A stretch of 19,170 nt of DNA, taken from positions 1 through 19,170 of the forward strand of contig JASLDK010000233.1 in NCBI GenBank assembly GCA_030145945.1, in the 5' to 3' direction. The position numbers were made by a program, and so were the translations under genes. The notes under the pieces were generated by a model that was not told where the DNA came from, made no database searches, and saw only the letters and a list, made by a program, of their open reading frames with translations. Below, piece after piece: positions 8,829-14,662 of this stretch; the stretch's first letter is position 1, and each line of letters opens with the position of its first letter. This DNA comes from Nocardioides sp. (lineage in GTDB: Bacteria; Actinomycetota; Actinomycetes; Propionibacteriales; Nocardioidaceae).

Positions 8829-9187
8829 TCGCTTGTCGGCCTGCTGCCAGTGGGTGCGGTGGTTCGGCGGGGTGGCGGGCGTCTGCGGCCTGCGGGTCGG
8901 CGGTTGGTACAGCTTCAACCGGCAGCGACGAGAGAGGCCCGGCACAGCTACAGGCCCGGCGGTCGGCTTTCGGCCTGTCGCAACCGTGCTGAACGCACGG
9001 TCGTGACATCTGAACCGCGCCGGGAGTGGTCACAACCCCACTGCCAGCACGGTTGTGACAAGTGACGCCGACAGCGAGTCGACCGCGGGCCGTGCCGACC
9101 ACCGAACCTCCCTCGTAAAAGCGGGGTTGAAGCGGTACCGCCCACCCACCTGTGGGCGAATGACGCTGACCACCCTCTATGCCAGCG
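8829..9187. other. Non-coding convergent region rich in inverted repeats
   Basis: 359 bases between two convergent genes. The short open frames here have no recognisable protein features and overlap shadows. The region holds a GCACGGTTGTGACA repeat cluster (8981-9060) and a long stem near the kinase stop (9139-9203). I see no promoter or RNA gene that I can name. Confidence 0.6.
8981..9060. repeat. Three copies of a GCACGGTTG element, direct and inverted
   Basis: GCACGGTCGTGACA (8995-9008) and GCACGGTTGTGACA (9047-9060) agree at 13 of 14 bases. CAACCGTGC (8981-8989) is the exact reverse complement of 9047-9055. ACCGTGC and GCACGGT (8983-8989 with 8995-9001) make a 7-bp hairpin with a 5-base loop. 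GTCACAACC (9029-9037) and GGTTGTGAC (9051-9059) make a 9-bp hairpin with a 13-base loop. Confidence 0.7.
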
Positions 9188-9203
9188 TCAGTCCGCCCAC
9201 AGG
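9139..9203 (-). terminator. Strong stem-loop at the 3' end of the kinase gene, with a competing arm
   Basis: CCTGTGGGCG (9149-9158) pairs with CGCCCACAGG (9194-9203), and inside it GACGCTG (9162-9168) pairs with CAGCGTC (9183-9189): 17 base pairs in all with a 14-base loop. The kinase stop codon (9188-9190) is in one arm. A third arm, CGCCCAC (9139-9145), can pair with 9152-9158 instead. No T-tract follows, so this may be a factor-assisted terminator or an mRNA-protecting structure. Confidence 0.5.
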
Positions 9204-10192
9204 CACCCCGCAGCCGCAGTGAGGTCATCACGCTCGAGGGCGCGGGCCGCACAGGCCGCGGTCGCCGGGTCGAGGCCGGCATCCTGCTCCAGTTGCCGAA
9301 CGAGGTCGGCGGGCGGGTCCGCCGGTCGCTCGCGCTCGGGCCCACCGGCGACGTCGGATGCCCTCGTCCGTGCGAGGGCGATCCCCCATGCGAGGCCTGT
9401 CCCGACCACGACGGCGAGTGCAGCGGCCGCCACGACCGTCCGCACGGACCGGCGGGAGGGGTAGCGGCTCGGGCGTTGCCTCCTCGACTGCGTCTGCTTC
9501 AACGCAGTGCTGAACTCCCGCGCGGAGCCGAACCCGCCGGCCAGGGCCCGGCGCAGCACCTCCTCGACCGGGCGGGTCGCCTTGGGCAGCCACGTGGCGT
9601 CGTACGGCTGGGCCGTGAGGCAGGACCACAGCAGCCTGCCGAGGGCGTGGACGTCCGCGGCGACCTGGGCTACGTCGTCGCGAGTCGAGGCGGCGATGCC
9701 GAAGTCGGCGAGGTAGGCGGAGGTGTGGGTGCCGCGCCGCCGGAGCAGCACGTTGGACGCCTTGATGTCGCGATGGACGAGACCGGCCCGGTGTGCTTCG
9801 GCGAGGCCGTCGGCAACCTGCGCGACGAGGTCGACGGCCTCGGCGACGGGAAGTGGGCCGTGGTGGCGCAGAGCCGATCCGAGGTCACCGTCGAGGACCA
9901 GTTGGCTTGCGATGTAGAGGCGGCCGTCGATCTCGCCGTGCGCGAAGACCTGCACCACGTGCGGCGAGTCGAGGGAAGCCTGAGCCTGGGCCTCGCGGAC
10001 GAAGCGGACCCGGAATTCGGGATCGGCCGCATGGTGCTCGACGATCAACTTCAACGCAACGTGGCGGCCGAGACCGGTGTCGAGCGCCTCGTAGACCGTG
10101 CCCATCCCTCCCTGCCCCAGACGCTGCACGATCCGGTAGCACCCGAAGGTGTCCCCGGGCGCGAGCACAGCGCTGCGACGTGACCCGGACAC
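9188..10192 (-). CDS. Membrane Ser/Thr protein kinase (PknB-like) lacking the activation segment
   Basis: 334 residues from a GTG at 10192. Kinase motifs in order: glycine loop GQGGMGTVYE (26-35), VALK with K48, E67 of helix C, HRDIKASN (H140, D142, K144, N147) and DFG (163-165). Then only 14 residues separate the DFG from the helix-F Asp D180 (DVHALG); the usual T-loop, P+1 loop and APE motif, about 25-30 residues, are absent in frame. A basic juxtamembrane stretch (about 236-251) and one transmembrane helix (about 252-274) lead to an outer tail of about 60 residues with two Cys. All ATP- and Mg-binding residues are kept, so it may bind ATP, but substrate docking must be unusual; a pseudokinase-like role is possible. 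The start lies 27 bases after the preceding gene, so co-transcription is likely. A TAGAAC box lies 6 bases before the GTG. Confidence 0.88.
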   Translation of the reverse strand: MSGSRRSAVLAPGDTFGCYRIVQRLGQGGMGTVYEALDTGLGRHVALKLIVEHHAADPEFRVRFVREAQAQASLDSPHVVQVFAHGEIDGRLYIASQLVLDGDLGSALRHHGPLPVAEAVDLVAQVADGLAEAHRAGLVHRDIKASNVLLRRRGTHTSAYLADFGIAASTRDDVAQVAADVHALGRLLWSCLTAQPYDATWLPKATRPVEEVLRRALAGGFGSAREFSTALKQTQSRRQRPSRYPSRRSVRTVVAAAALAVVVGTGLAWGIALARTRASDVAGGPERERPADPPADLVRQLEQDAGLDPATAACAARALERDDLTAAAGCLWAD

Positions 10193-10219
10193 GGAACCGT
10201 TCTACCGGTTGGACCGCTC

Positions 10220-11107
10220 CTACGCGACCGGCTGTCCCCAGGCGGCGTCGTCGTGGCCGTGGCGGCGCCGGCGTGGCAGCAGTGTCACGGCGAACAGCAC
10301 CAGCCCGGCCGGCAGGGCGATCAGGAACGTGCGCGCATGCGGTCCGAGCGAGCCGACGACAGCGTCGAGCATCACTCCGGCCAACTCGCGTCGGCTGACG
10401 TCGACCAACTCGATCAACCGGTCACCCAGCGGTCCGGCTCCGACCAGCACCAGGATCGCGGCGACACCCAGGCCGAGCAGGCCGAGACCGACGGCGCGCA
10501 GTCGTCCGCGCCAACCTCGTGCCACGACCAAGGCCAGCAGGAGGAGCCCGCCCCACAGGAACGGGATGATCCGGTTGACTCGGTCGGCGTTGCGATACGC
10601 CGGTCCGGCCTCCGCGACCTTCGCCCGGCTCAGCACCGGCACCCGGAGCTTGATCTCGGGCAGCAGCGTGACCGGCACGCCGTGCTCCTGGATCTGCAGC
10701 AGCACCTGCGCCACGAGCGGGCTCGCGTCGACGGTGATCGAGCCGTCGGCGGGCGCATTCGCGTCGTCGAGGACGGCGAGCACCTGGTCGTGGATGTCGC
10801 CGTTGGCCTGGTCCCAGAAGTCAGGGAACGCCGGGCCCTGCACCACCTGCAACGCGGCCGCTGACGCCCAGTCATGCACCGCGCCGGGCAGCGCAATCGG
10901 CACATACTTCTGCAGCGCGGCGACCGCAGCATCACCTGAGGCGTCGGCGAGCGTCCGCTGGACGACCCGGTCCTTCGCGAGGTCGGACACCGTGTCGACG
11001 TACGCCGAGCGGTCGTCGACCCGCTGTGCCACCCACGTCCCACCGATCATCAAGGGCGCGATCAACGTCGCGAGCAGCACTGCCACGCCAGCCGTGAACG
11101 TCCTCAT
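10220..11107 (-). CDS. Uncharacterised integral membrane protein
   Basis: 295 residues. The ATG at 11107 is chosen because GAGGGG lies 5 bases upstream; a GTG at 11113 that overlaps the upstream stop is the alternative. The N-terminal helix (about 5-25) is followed by an exported domain of about 170 residues beginning with AYVDTVSDLAKDRVVQ, then three hydrophobic helices (about 200-218, 224-247, 270-290) and a basic, His-containing C-terminus. The YVxTVxxLAxDxxVQ pattern recalls a family of actinobacterial membrane proteins of unknown function, from memory only. It lies between a small exported protein and the kinase, and both junctions are tight, suggesting a shared job at the membrane. Confidence 0.78.
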   Translation of the reverse strand: MRTFTAGVAVLLATLIAPLMIGGTWVAQRVDDRSAYVDTVSDLAKDRVVQRTLADASGDAAVAALQKYVPIALPGAVHDWASAAALQVVQGPAFPDFWDQANGDIHDQVLAVLDDANAPADGSITVDASPLVAQVLLQIQEHGVPVTLLPEIKLRVPVLSRAKVAEAGPAYRNADRVNRIIPFLWGGLLLLALVVARGWRGRLRAVGLGLLGLGVAAILVLVGAGPLGDRLIELVDVSRRELAGVMLDAVVGSLGPHARTFLIALPAGLVLFAVTLLPRRRRHGHDDAAWGQPVA

Positions 11108-11109
11108 CG

Positions 11110-11595
11110 TCACCCCTCGTCCACGCCGGCGATCCGCCATCCGCCGTCGGTCTCCACCAGCTCGATCGTGCCGCGGTCCCGAGCTCCCGCACCCTGCCAG
11201 ACGGCGTCGAATGCGGACCGGTCGTCACCGTGATAGCGCAGTTCCACGACATAGGTGACCCGCGCCTTGCCGTCACCCTCGCTGAACGGCTGGACCGCGA
11301 TGTCGATCGTGGTGTCCTTGCGGAAGGGCTCGAAGGGCGATTCCTTCGCCGTCGTCCGGGACGCCTTGGCGAAGGCGGTGCAGTCGGCGTACGGAACGCC
11401 TCCGTAGAGGTAGTCACGCCACTGATCTGTCGCGAGCTCACACTCCGTGCGCCAGCCGCGGTCCCAGCTCGCACGCAGGTAGCGCTCGGCGACGTCGCTC
11501 GGCGCGTCCTTGCGCAACAGCAGCACTGCTGCCGTGACAACGCCCGCGACGAGCAGGAGTGTCGCGGCGACCAGCAGGAGGCGACGAGGCCTCAC
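11110..11595 (-). CDS. Uncharacterised membrane-anchored exported protein
   Basis: 161 residues from a GTG at 11595, where GTG and the upstream gene's TGA overlap (GTGA); AGGTGA lies 7 bases before it. A longer in-frame start at 11631 would overlap the upstream gene and is less likely. The basic N-terminus and a hydrophobic helix (about 5-25) indicate a signal anchor. The remainder looks like a small alpha+beta fold: AERYLRASWDRGWRTECELATDQW, split here as a helix and a loop with two Cys, then beta strands ending in GGWRIAGVDEG. The shape recalls NTF2/SnoaL-like exported domains, but I could not assign a family. Translationally coupled to its upstream neighbour. Confidence 0.78.
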   Translation of the reverse strand: MRPRRLLLVAATLLLVAGVVTAAVLLLRKDAPSDVAERYLRASWDRGWRTECELATDQWRDYLYGGVPYADCTAFAKASRTTAKESPFEPFRKDTTIDIAVQPFSEGDGKARVTYVVELRYHGDDRSAFDAVWQGAGARDRGTIELVETDGGWRIAGVDEG

Positions 11596-12071
11596 TGAGG
11601 CATCACCTGATCGAGGTAGTCGGAGAACCACGACTGCTGGGCTGCCGGATCGGACGGGAACGTGCCCAGCCCGGATGGCAACCCGGTCGGCATCACCGTC
11701 GGCGCTGCGCTCGGTCCACCCTTCGGCCCGCCGCCCGTGCCGCCGTTCGGCTGACCTGCCGAGGTGGGGAAGTTGGTGGGCAGGCCCGTCGGGAACGCCG
11801 ACTGCAACTCGCTGGGGAAGCCGGACGGGAAGTCGGAGGGATCGATCGTCGGCAGGTCCATGCTCGACCCGCTGCCCGGCGCGGCTGGCGTCGTAGCGCC
11901 CTGGCTGCTCTGCTGGTCGACCCGATCCGCCTCGCCGTCGCCGCTGCGGTTGAGGAAGATGAAGCCACCCACGACGAGGACCGCGAGCAGTGCCACGATC
12001 CCGACGGTGGCGGGGGAAGAGGACGGACCCGTCACCCCAGGTGCAGGCGTGGGCTCGGAATCGGGAGGCAC
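11592..12071 (-). CDS. Pro-rich single-pass membrane protein
   Basis: 159 residues from a GTG at 12071. The first 20 residues are Pro/Ser-rich and cytoplasmic, then one helix (about 22-41), then an exported low-complexity part with repeated FPSxx/FPTxx/LPTxx units (SDFPSGFPSELQSAFPTGL) and a Gly-rich stretch, ending in a short helix-like tail (QQSWFSDYLDQVMPQ). No enzyme motif is visible. It is the first gene of the four-gene set that ends with the kinase; its repeats might contact the cell wall or a partner, but that is speculation. Confidence 0.75.
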   Translation of the reverse strand: MPPDSEPTPAPGVTGPSSSPATVGIVALLAVLVVGGFIFLNRSGDGEADRVDQQSSQGATTPAAPGSGSSMDLPTIDPSDFPSGFPSELQSAFPTGLPTNFPTSAGQPNGGTGGGPKGGPSAAPTVMPTGLPSGLGTFPSDPAAQQSWFSDYLDQVMPQ

Positions 12072-12077
12072 GCGGTC

Positions 12078-12083
12078 ACCCTA
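12078..12083 (-). promoter_or_regulatory. Candidate -10 box of the four-gene membrane/kinase set
   Basis: TAGGGT on the minus strand lies 6 bases before the GTG at 12071, so the transcript may be leaderless. The divergent gap to the next gene is only 32 bases, so both promoters must overlap. Confidence 0.45.
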
Positions 12084-12103
12084 CGCAATGTCAGACTGGC
12101 CGC

Positions 12104-12496
12104 ATGCTGACTTTCCTCTCCCGATGGGCGATCACGGCCGCGGCACTCGCCGTCGCCGCCCAGCTGATCGACGGCATCTGGTTCAGCGGGGCCACCCAGG
12201 GCCGGGCCGAACTGAGCGACAAGATCGTCCCGCTGCTGCTGGTCGCGCTGATCTCGTGTGTCGTCACGGCCTGGGTCAAGCCCGTGCTGACCTTCTTGTC
12301 GATCCCCTTCATCCTGTTGACGCTCGGGATCTTCCTGATCGTGCTCAACGCGCTGCTGCTGCGGCTGACCGCGTGGCTGGCGGACGCGGTCGGCATCGGC
12401 TTCCACGTCTCCGGCTTCTGGCCGGCAGTCTGGGGGTCGATCATCATCAGCATCACGACCTGGTTCCTCGATGCGATGGTCGGTGTCGACGACTGA
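12104..12496 (+). CDS. Small four-helix membrane protein, phage holin 4-2 family (PF04020-like)
   Basis: 130 residues. Four hydrophobic helices are visible (about 8-25, 43-60, 66-84, 105-122). The motif WVKPVLTFLSIPFILLTLGI is typical of the family called 'phage holin 4' or YvlD-like, which is widespread in bacterial chromosomes and is not evidence of a phage. Function in bacteria is poorly known. The ATG at 12104 follows CAGACT-GGCCGC, close to the leaderless pattern seen elsewhere in the window. Its stop overlaps the next start (TGATG), so translation of the phosphatase is probably coupled to it. Confidence 0.82.
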   Translation: MLTFLSRWAITAAALAVAAQLIDGIWFSGATQGRAELSDKIVPLLLVALISCVVTAWVKPVLTFLSIPFILLTLGIFLIVLNALLLRLTAWLADAVGIGFHVSGFWPAVWGSIIISITTWFLDAMVGVDD

Positions 12497-13011
12497 TGGT
12501 CGCCGCACCCTCACCCCGCACACCCGGCAGCTATCGGATCGCGGTCGTGTGTCTCGGCAACATCTGTCGCTCGCCGATGGCCGACATCGTGCTCGCCGCC
12601 CGCGTCGCCGACGCCGGTCTCGACGACCGCGTCCGCGTCGTCAGCGCCGGGACCGGTGACTGGCACGTCGGCGGTCCGATGGACCGAAGGGCAGCAGAGC
12701 TCCTCACGAGCCACGGGTACGACGCCTCCCGGCATCGCGCCCAACAGGTGAAGCCGCACTGGTTGAGCGACCTGGACCTCGTGCTGGCGATGGACGCCGA
12801 CAACCTGACGGACCTGATCGCTCTCGGCGACGCGGACCCGGCCCGGGTGCGCCTGTTCCGCGACTTCGACCCCGACGAGCCGGGCGGCGAGGTGCCCGAC
12901 CCCTACTACGGTGGGGACCCCGGGTTCCGTGAGGTGTTGGAGATGGTCGAACGGACCTGCACGGCCCTGGTCGCCGCCGTCGAGACCTCCCTCGCGAGTA
13001 GTGAGTTGTGA
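12496..13011 (+). CDS. Low-molecular-weight protein-tyrosine phosphatase
   Basis: 171 residues. The catalytic loop VCLGNICRSP carries the CX5R signature (C19, R25), and the general acid is D135 in VPDPYYGG, both standard for the LMW-PTP family, which hydrolyses phosphotyrosine via a phosphocysteine. The start ATG overlaps the stop of the membrane protein gene. The last codons (SSEL and stop) lie in the first copy of a 21-bp tandem repeat. In mycobacteria PtpA/PtpB relatives are signalling enzymes; arsenate reductases share the fold, but the DPYY motif favours a phosphatase. It lies divergent to the kinase gene set, so a regulatory link is possible but not shown. Confidence 0.93.
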   Translation: MVAAPSPRTPGSYRIAVVCLGNICRSPMADIVLAARVADAGLDDRVRVVSAGTGDWHVGGPMDRRAAELLTSHGYDASRHRAQQVKPHWLSDLDLVLAMDADNLTDLIALGDADPARVRLFRDFDPDEPGGEVPDPYYGGDPGFREVLEMVERTCTALVAAVETSLASSEL

Positions 13012-13054
13012 CCGCCGAATGGTGAGTTGTGACCGCCGAATGGTGAGTTGTGAC
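13001..13054 (+). repeat. 21-bp tandem repeat across the phosphatase stop codon
   Basis: Two identical 21-bp units (13001-13021 and 13022-13042), each beginning GTGAGTTGTGAC, are followed by a third copy of the first 12 bases (13043-13054). The stop codon of the phosphatase (13009-13011) is inside unit 1. Two further words CGAGTCGCCAC follow at 13058-13068 and 13080-13090. Confidence 0.9.
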
Positions 13055-13114
13055 GCGCGAGTCGCCACTTCTGCCCTGCCGAGTCGCCACCTCCGACCGT
13101 GCTCGGCCGCCTGA

Positions 13115-13144
13115 TTGGCGCTACTCACCAGTCACTCCTAGATT
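13115..13144 (+). promoter_or_regulatory. Candidate promoter of the 3-hydroxybutyryl-CoA dehydrogenase gene
   Basis: TTGGCG (13115-13120), an 18-base spacer and TAGATT (13139-13144). The MarR-type palindrome at 13142-13163 overlaps the -10 and the expected transcription start. Confidence 0.45.
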
Positions 13145-13163
13145 ACTAGGACGTCCTACTAAT
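13142..13163. promoter_or_regulatory. Operator 1: 22-bp near-palindrome shared with icmF
   Basis: A perfect 12-bp palindrome TAGGACGTCCTA (13147-13158) is flanked by ATTAC on the left and CTAAT on the right, pairing at 20 of 22 positions. It matches operator 2 (14615-14636) at 19 of 22 bases. Size, symmetry and position fit a MarR-family operator for repression. Confidence 0.75.
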
Positions 13164-13194
13164 GGACGTCGCCAAGCAACAGGAGGAGCAGACG

Positions 13195-14049
13195 ATGACG
13201 GACATCCAGCGCGTGGGCGTGGTCGGCGGCGGACTGATGGGCTCCGGCATCGCCGAGGTCAACGCCCGGGCCGGCAAGGACGTGGTCGTCGTCGAGTCCT
13301 CGACCGCAGCCGTCGAGGCTGCCCGCGCGCGTCTGACCAACTCGCTCGAACGCGCCGAGAGTCGCGGCAAGATCGAGTCCGCTGCCGCCGTACTCGACCG
13401 GATCCGCGTCGTCGACGATCTCACCGCGCTCGCCGACCGCGACTTCGTGATCGAGGCGATCGTCGAGGAGGAGTCGGCCAAGGTCGCGCTGTTCGAGCAG
13501 CTGGACGAGATCGTCACCAGCCCCGACGCGATCCTCGCGTCGAACACCTCCTCCATCCCGATCATGAAGCTGGCGGTCGCCACGAAGCGGCCCACCCACG
13601 TGCTCGGCGTCCACTTCTTCAACCCGGTGCCGGTGCTCAAGCTGGTCGAGCTGGTGCCGTCGCTGATGACGGATCCGGCGACCACCGAGCGCGCCCGCAG
13701 CTATGCGCAGGACGACCTCGGCAAGAACGCGATCGACTGCCAGGACCGGGCCGGTTTCGTCGTCAACATGCTGCTCGTGCCGTTCATCCTGTCGGCGATC
13801 CGGATGCTCGAGTCCGGTTTCGCAACGGCCGAGGACATCGACCAGGGCCTGGTGCTCGGCGCCGCCCACCCGCAGGGCCCGTTGGCACTGGCGGACCTGA
13901 TCGGCCTCGACACGGTGAAGGCGATCGCGGACTCGCTGTACGACGAGTTCAAGGAGCAGCTCTACACCGCGCCGCCGTTGCTCGCCCGGATGGTCGACGC
14001 AGGCCTGTTGGGTCGCAAGACCGGCCGCGGTTTCTACACCTACAACTGA
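13195..14049 (+). CDS. 3-hydroxybutyryl-CoA dehydrogenase
   Basis: 284 residues, the usual family length. The NAD(P)-binding motif VGGGLMGSGIA (GxGxxG at 11, 13, 16) is at the N-terminus. The catalytic set is S119 (NTSS), H140 in GVHFFNP, E152 in KLVEL and N190 in FVVNM. It oxidises 3-hydroxybutyryl-CoA to acetoacetyl-CoA, or the reverse, in butyrate-type beta-oxidation. The ATG at 13195 is preferred over one at 13162 because AGGAGGAG lies 6 bases upstream and the protein then starts at the family's usual place; the upstream ATG falls inside the operator. In mycobacteria the equivalent gene is fadB2. It ends 26 bases from the convergent marR gene. Confidence 0.95.
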   Translation: MTDIQRVGVVGGGLMGSGIAEVNARAGKDVVVVESSTAAVEAARARLTNSLERAESRGKIESAAAVLDRIRVVDDLTALADRDFVIEAIVEEESAKVALFEQLDEIVTSPDAILASNTSSIPIMKLAVATKRPTHVLGVHFFNPVPVLKLVELVPSLMTDPATTERARSYAQDDLGKNAIDCQDRAGFVVNMLLVPFILSAIRMLESGFATAEDIDQGLVLGAAHPQGPLALADLIGLDTVKAIADSLYDEFKEQLYTAPPLLARMVDAGLLGRKTGRGFYTYN

Positions 14050-14075
14050 CCAGCCGCTCGGCCGACGAAGACGGA

Positions 14076-14579
14076 TCAGGCCGGGAAGTCCCCCGACGCC
14101 TGACGCACCTGCCGCAGCAGGTCGTAGGCGTCTCCCTGCCCGGACGCATCGAGGCCGGTGATGGCGAAGTCGATCGCGGTCACCGCCTTGGTCGCCTTGC
14201 GGACCGTCGAACGTCCGGCAGGCGTCAGTCGCGCGAGGGTACGCCGACGGTCGGCCTCGTCGGGCACGCGGACGACGTACCCCTGGGCCTCGAGCCGGTC
14301 GATCGCGCTGGTCACCGAGGTCGGGTGCACCATCAAGCGCTCGCCGATCTTGCTGAGCGGCAGCGAGCCCTGCTTGCTGAACAGCAGCAGCACCAGGACC
14401 TCATAACGCGAGAACGTCAGCCCGAACGGCTTCAGTGCCCCGTCCAGAGCGCTGATCATCAACTGCTGCACCCGCATCACCGAGGTGGCGAGCCGCATGG
14501 AGGTCGCGTCGCCGAAGTGCTCGGCCCACAGGTCGCCGGCGCGCTCGATCGGGTCGAAGGGCAGGCGCGGCTCGGACAT
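14076..14579 (-). CDS. MarR-family transcriptional regulator
   Basis: 167 residues. The winged helix-turn-helix lies at about 57-121: FSRYEVLVLLLFS, LPLSKIGERLMVHPTSVTSAIDRLEAQG as helix-turn-helix, and the wing with DEADRRRTLARLTPAG, the D-x-R-x motif of MarR proteins. Flanking helices give the dimer domain. MarR dimers bind near-palindromes of about 20 bp and release them on binding small ligands; an acyl-CoA ligand is a reasonable guess here. It is divergent from icmF and convergent with the dehydrogenase gene, and operators 1 and 2 are its likely targets. TAGCCT (14587-14592, minus strand) lies 7 bases before the ATG, suggesting a leaderless transcript; operator 2 lies just upstream of that promoter, so its own expression may be affected as well. 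Confidence 0.93.
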   Translation of the reverse strand: MSEPRLPFDPIERAGDLWAEHFGDATSMRLATSVMRVQQLMISALDGALKPFGLTFSRYEVLVLLLFSKQGSLPLSKIGERLMVHPTSVTSAIDRLEAQGYVVRVPDEADRRRTLARLTPAGRSTVRKATKAVTAIDFAITGLDASGQGDAYDLLRQVRQASGDFPA

Positions 14580-14586
14580 GTGACGA

Positions 14587-14592
14587 AGGCTA
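14587..14592 (-). promoter_or_regulatory. Candidate -10 box of marR (leaderless)
   Basis: TAGCCT on the minus strand, 7 bases before the ATG at 14579, with no Shine-Dalgarno sequence between. Confidence 0.45.
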
Positions 14593-14606
14593 GGGCATCC
14601 CAGACC

Positions 14607-14635
14607 TTTTCAGAATTACTTGGACGTCCTACTAT
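14607..14635 (+). promoter_or_regulatory. icmF: Candidate icmF promoter
   Basis: TTTTCA (14607-14612), a 17-base spacer and TACTAT (14630-14635). Operator 2 lies over the whole spacer and -10, so a bound repressor would block RNA polymerase. Confidence 0.55.
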
Positions 14636-14636
14636 C
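14615..14636. promoter_or_regulatory. Operator 2: MarR-type palindrome between marR and icmF
   Basis: Core TTGGACGTCCTA (14620-14631) with ATTAC on the left and CTATC on the right. It matches operator 1 at 19 of 22 positions with no gap. It lies in the intergenic region shared by marR and icmF. Confidence 0.78.
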
Positions 14637-14662
14637 GGAGATCCAAGCACTTTGGAGGACTC

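Noticed and set aside
8850..9065. Short open frame of 71 codons in the 8829-9187 gap
   Set aside because: Its translation is Arg/Gly-rich without motif or ribosome binding site, and it crosses the repeat cluster.
10195..10210. Inverted repeat AACCG-6-CGGTT just before the kinase start
   Set aside because: Only 5 bp per arm in GC-rich DNA and no second copy, so it may be chance; not listed as an operator.
12104..12496. Possible prophage, suggested by the holin-family protein
   Set aside because: No other phage gene, integrase or attachment repeat is present, and this family is common in bacterial chromosomes.
13001..13090. Possible CRISPR array
   Set aside because: The units are directly adjacent with no unique spacers, only two full copies exist, and no cas gene is present.
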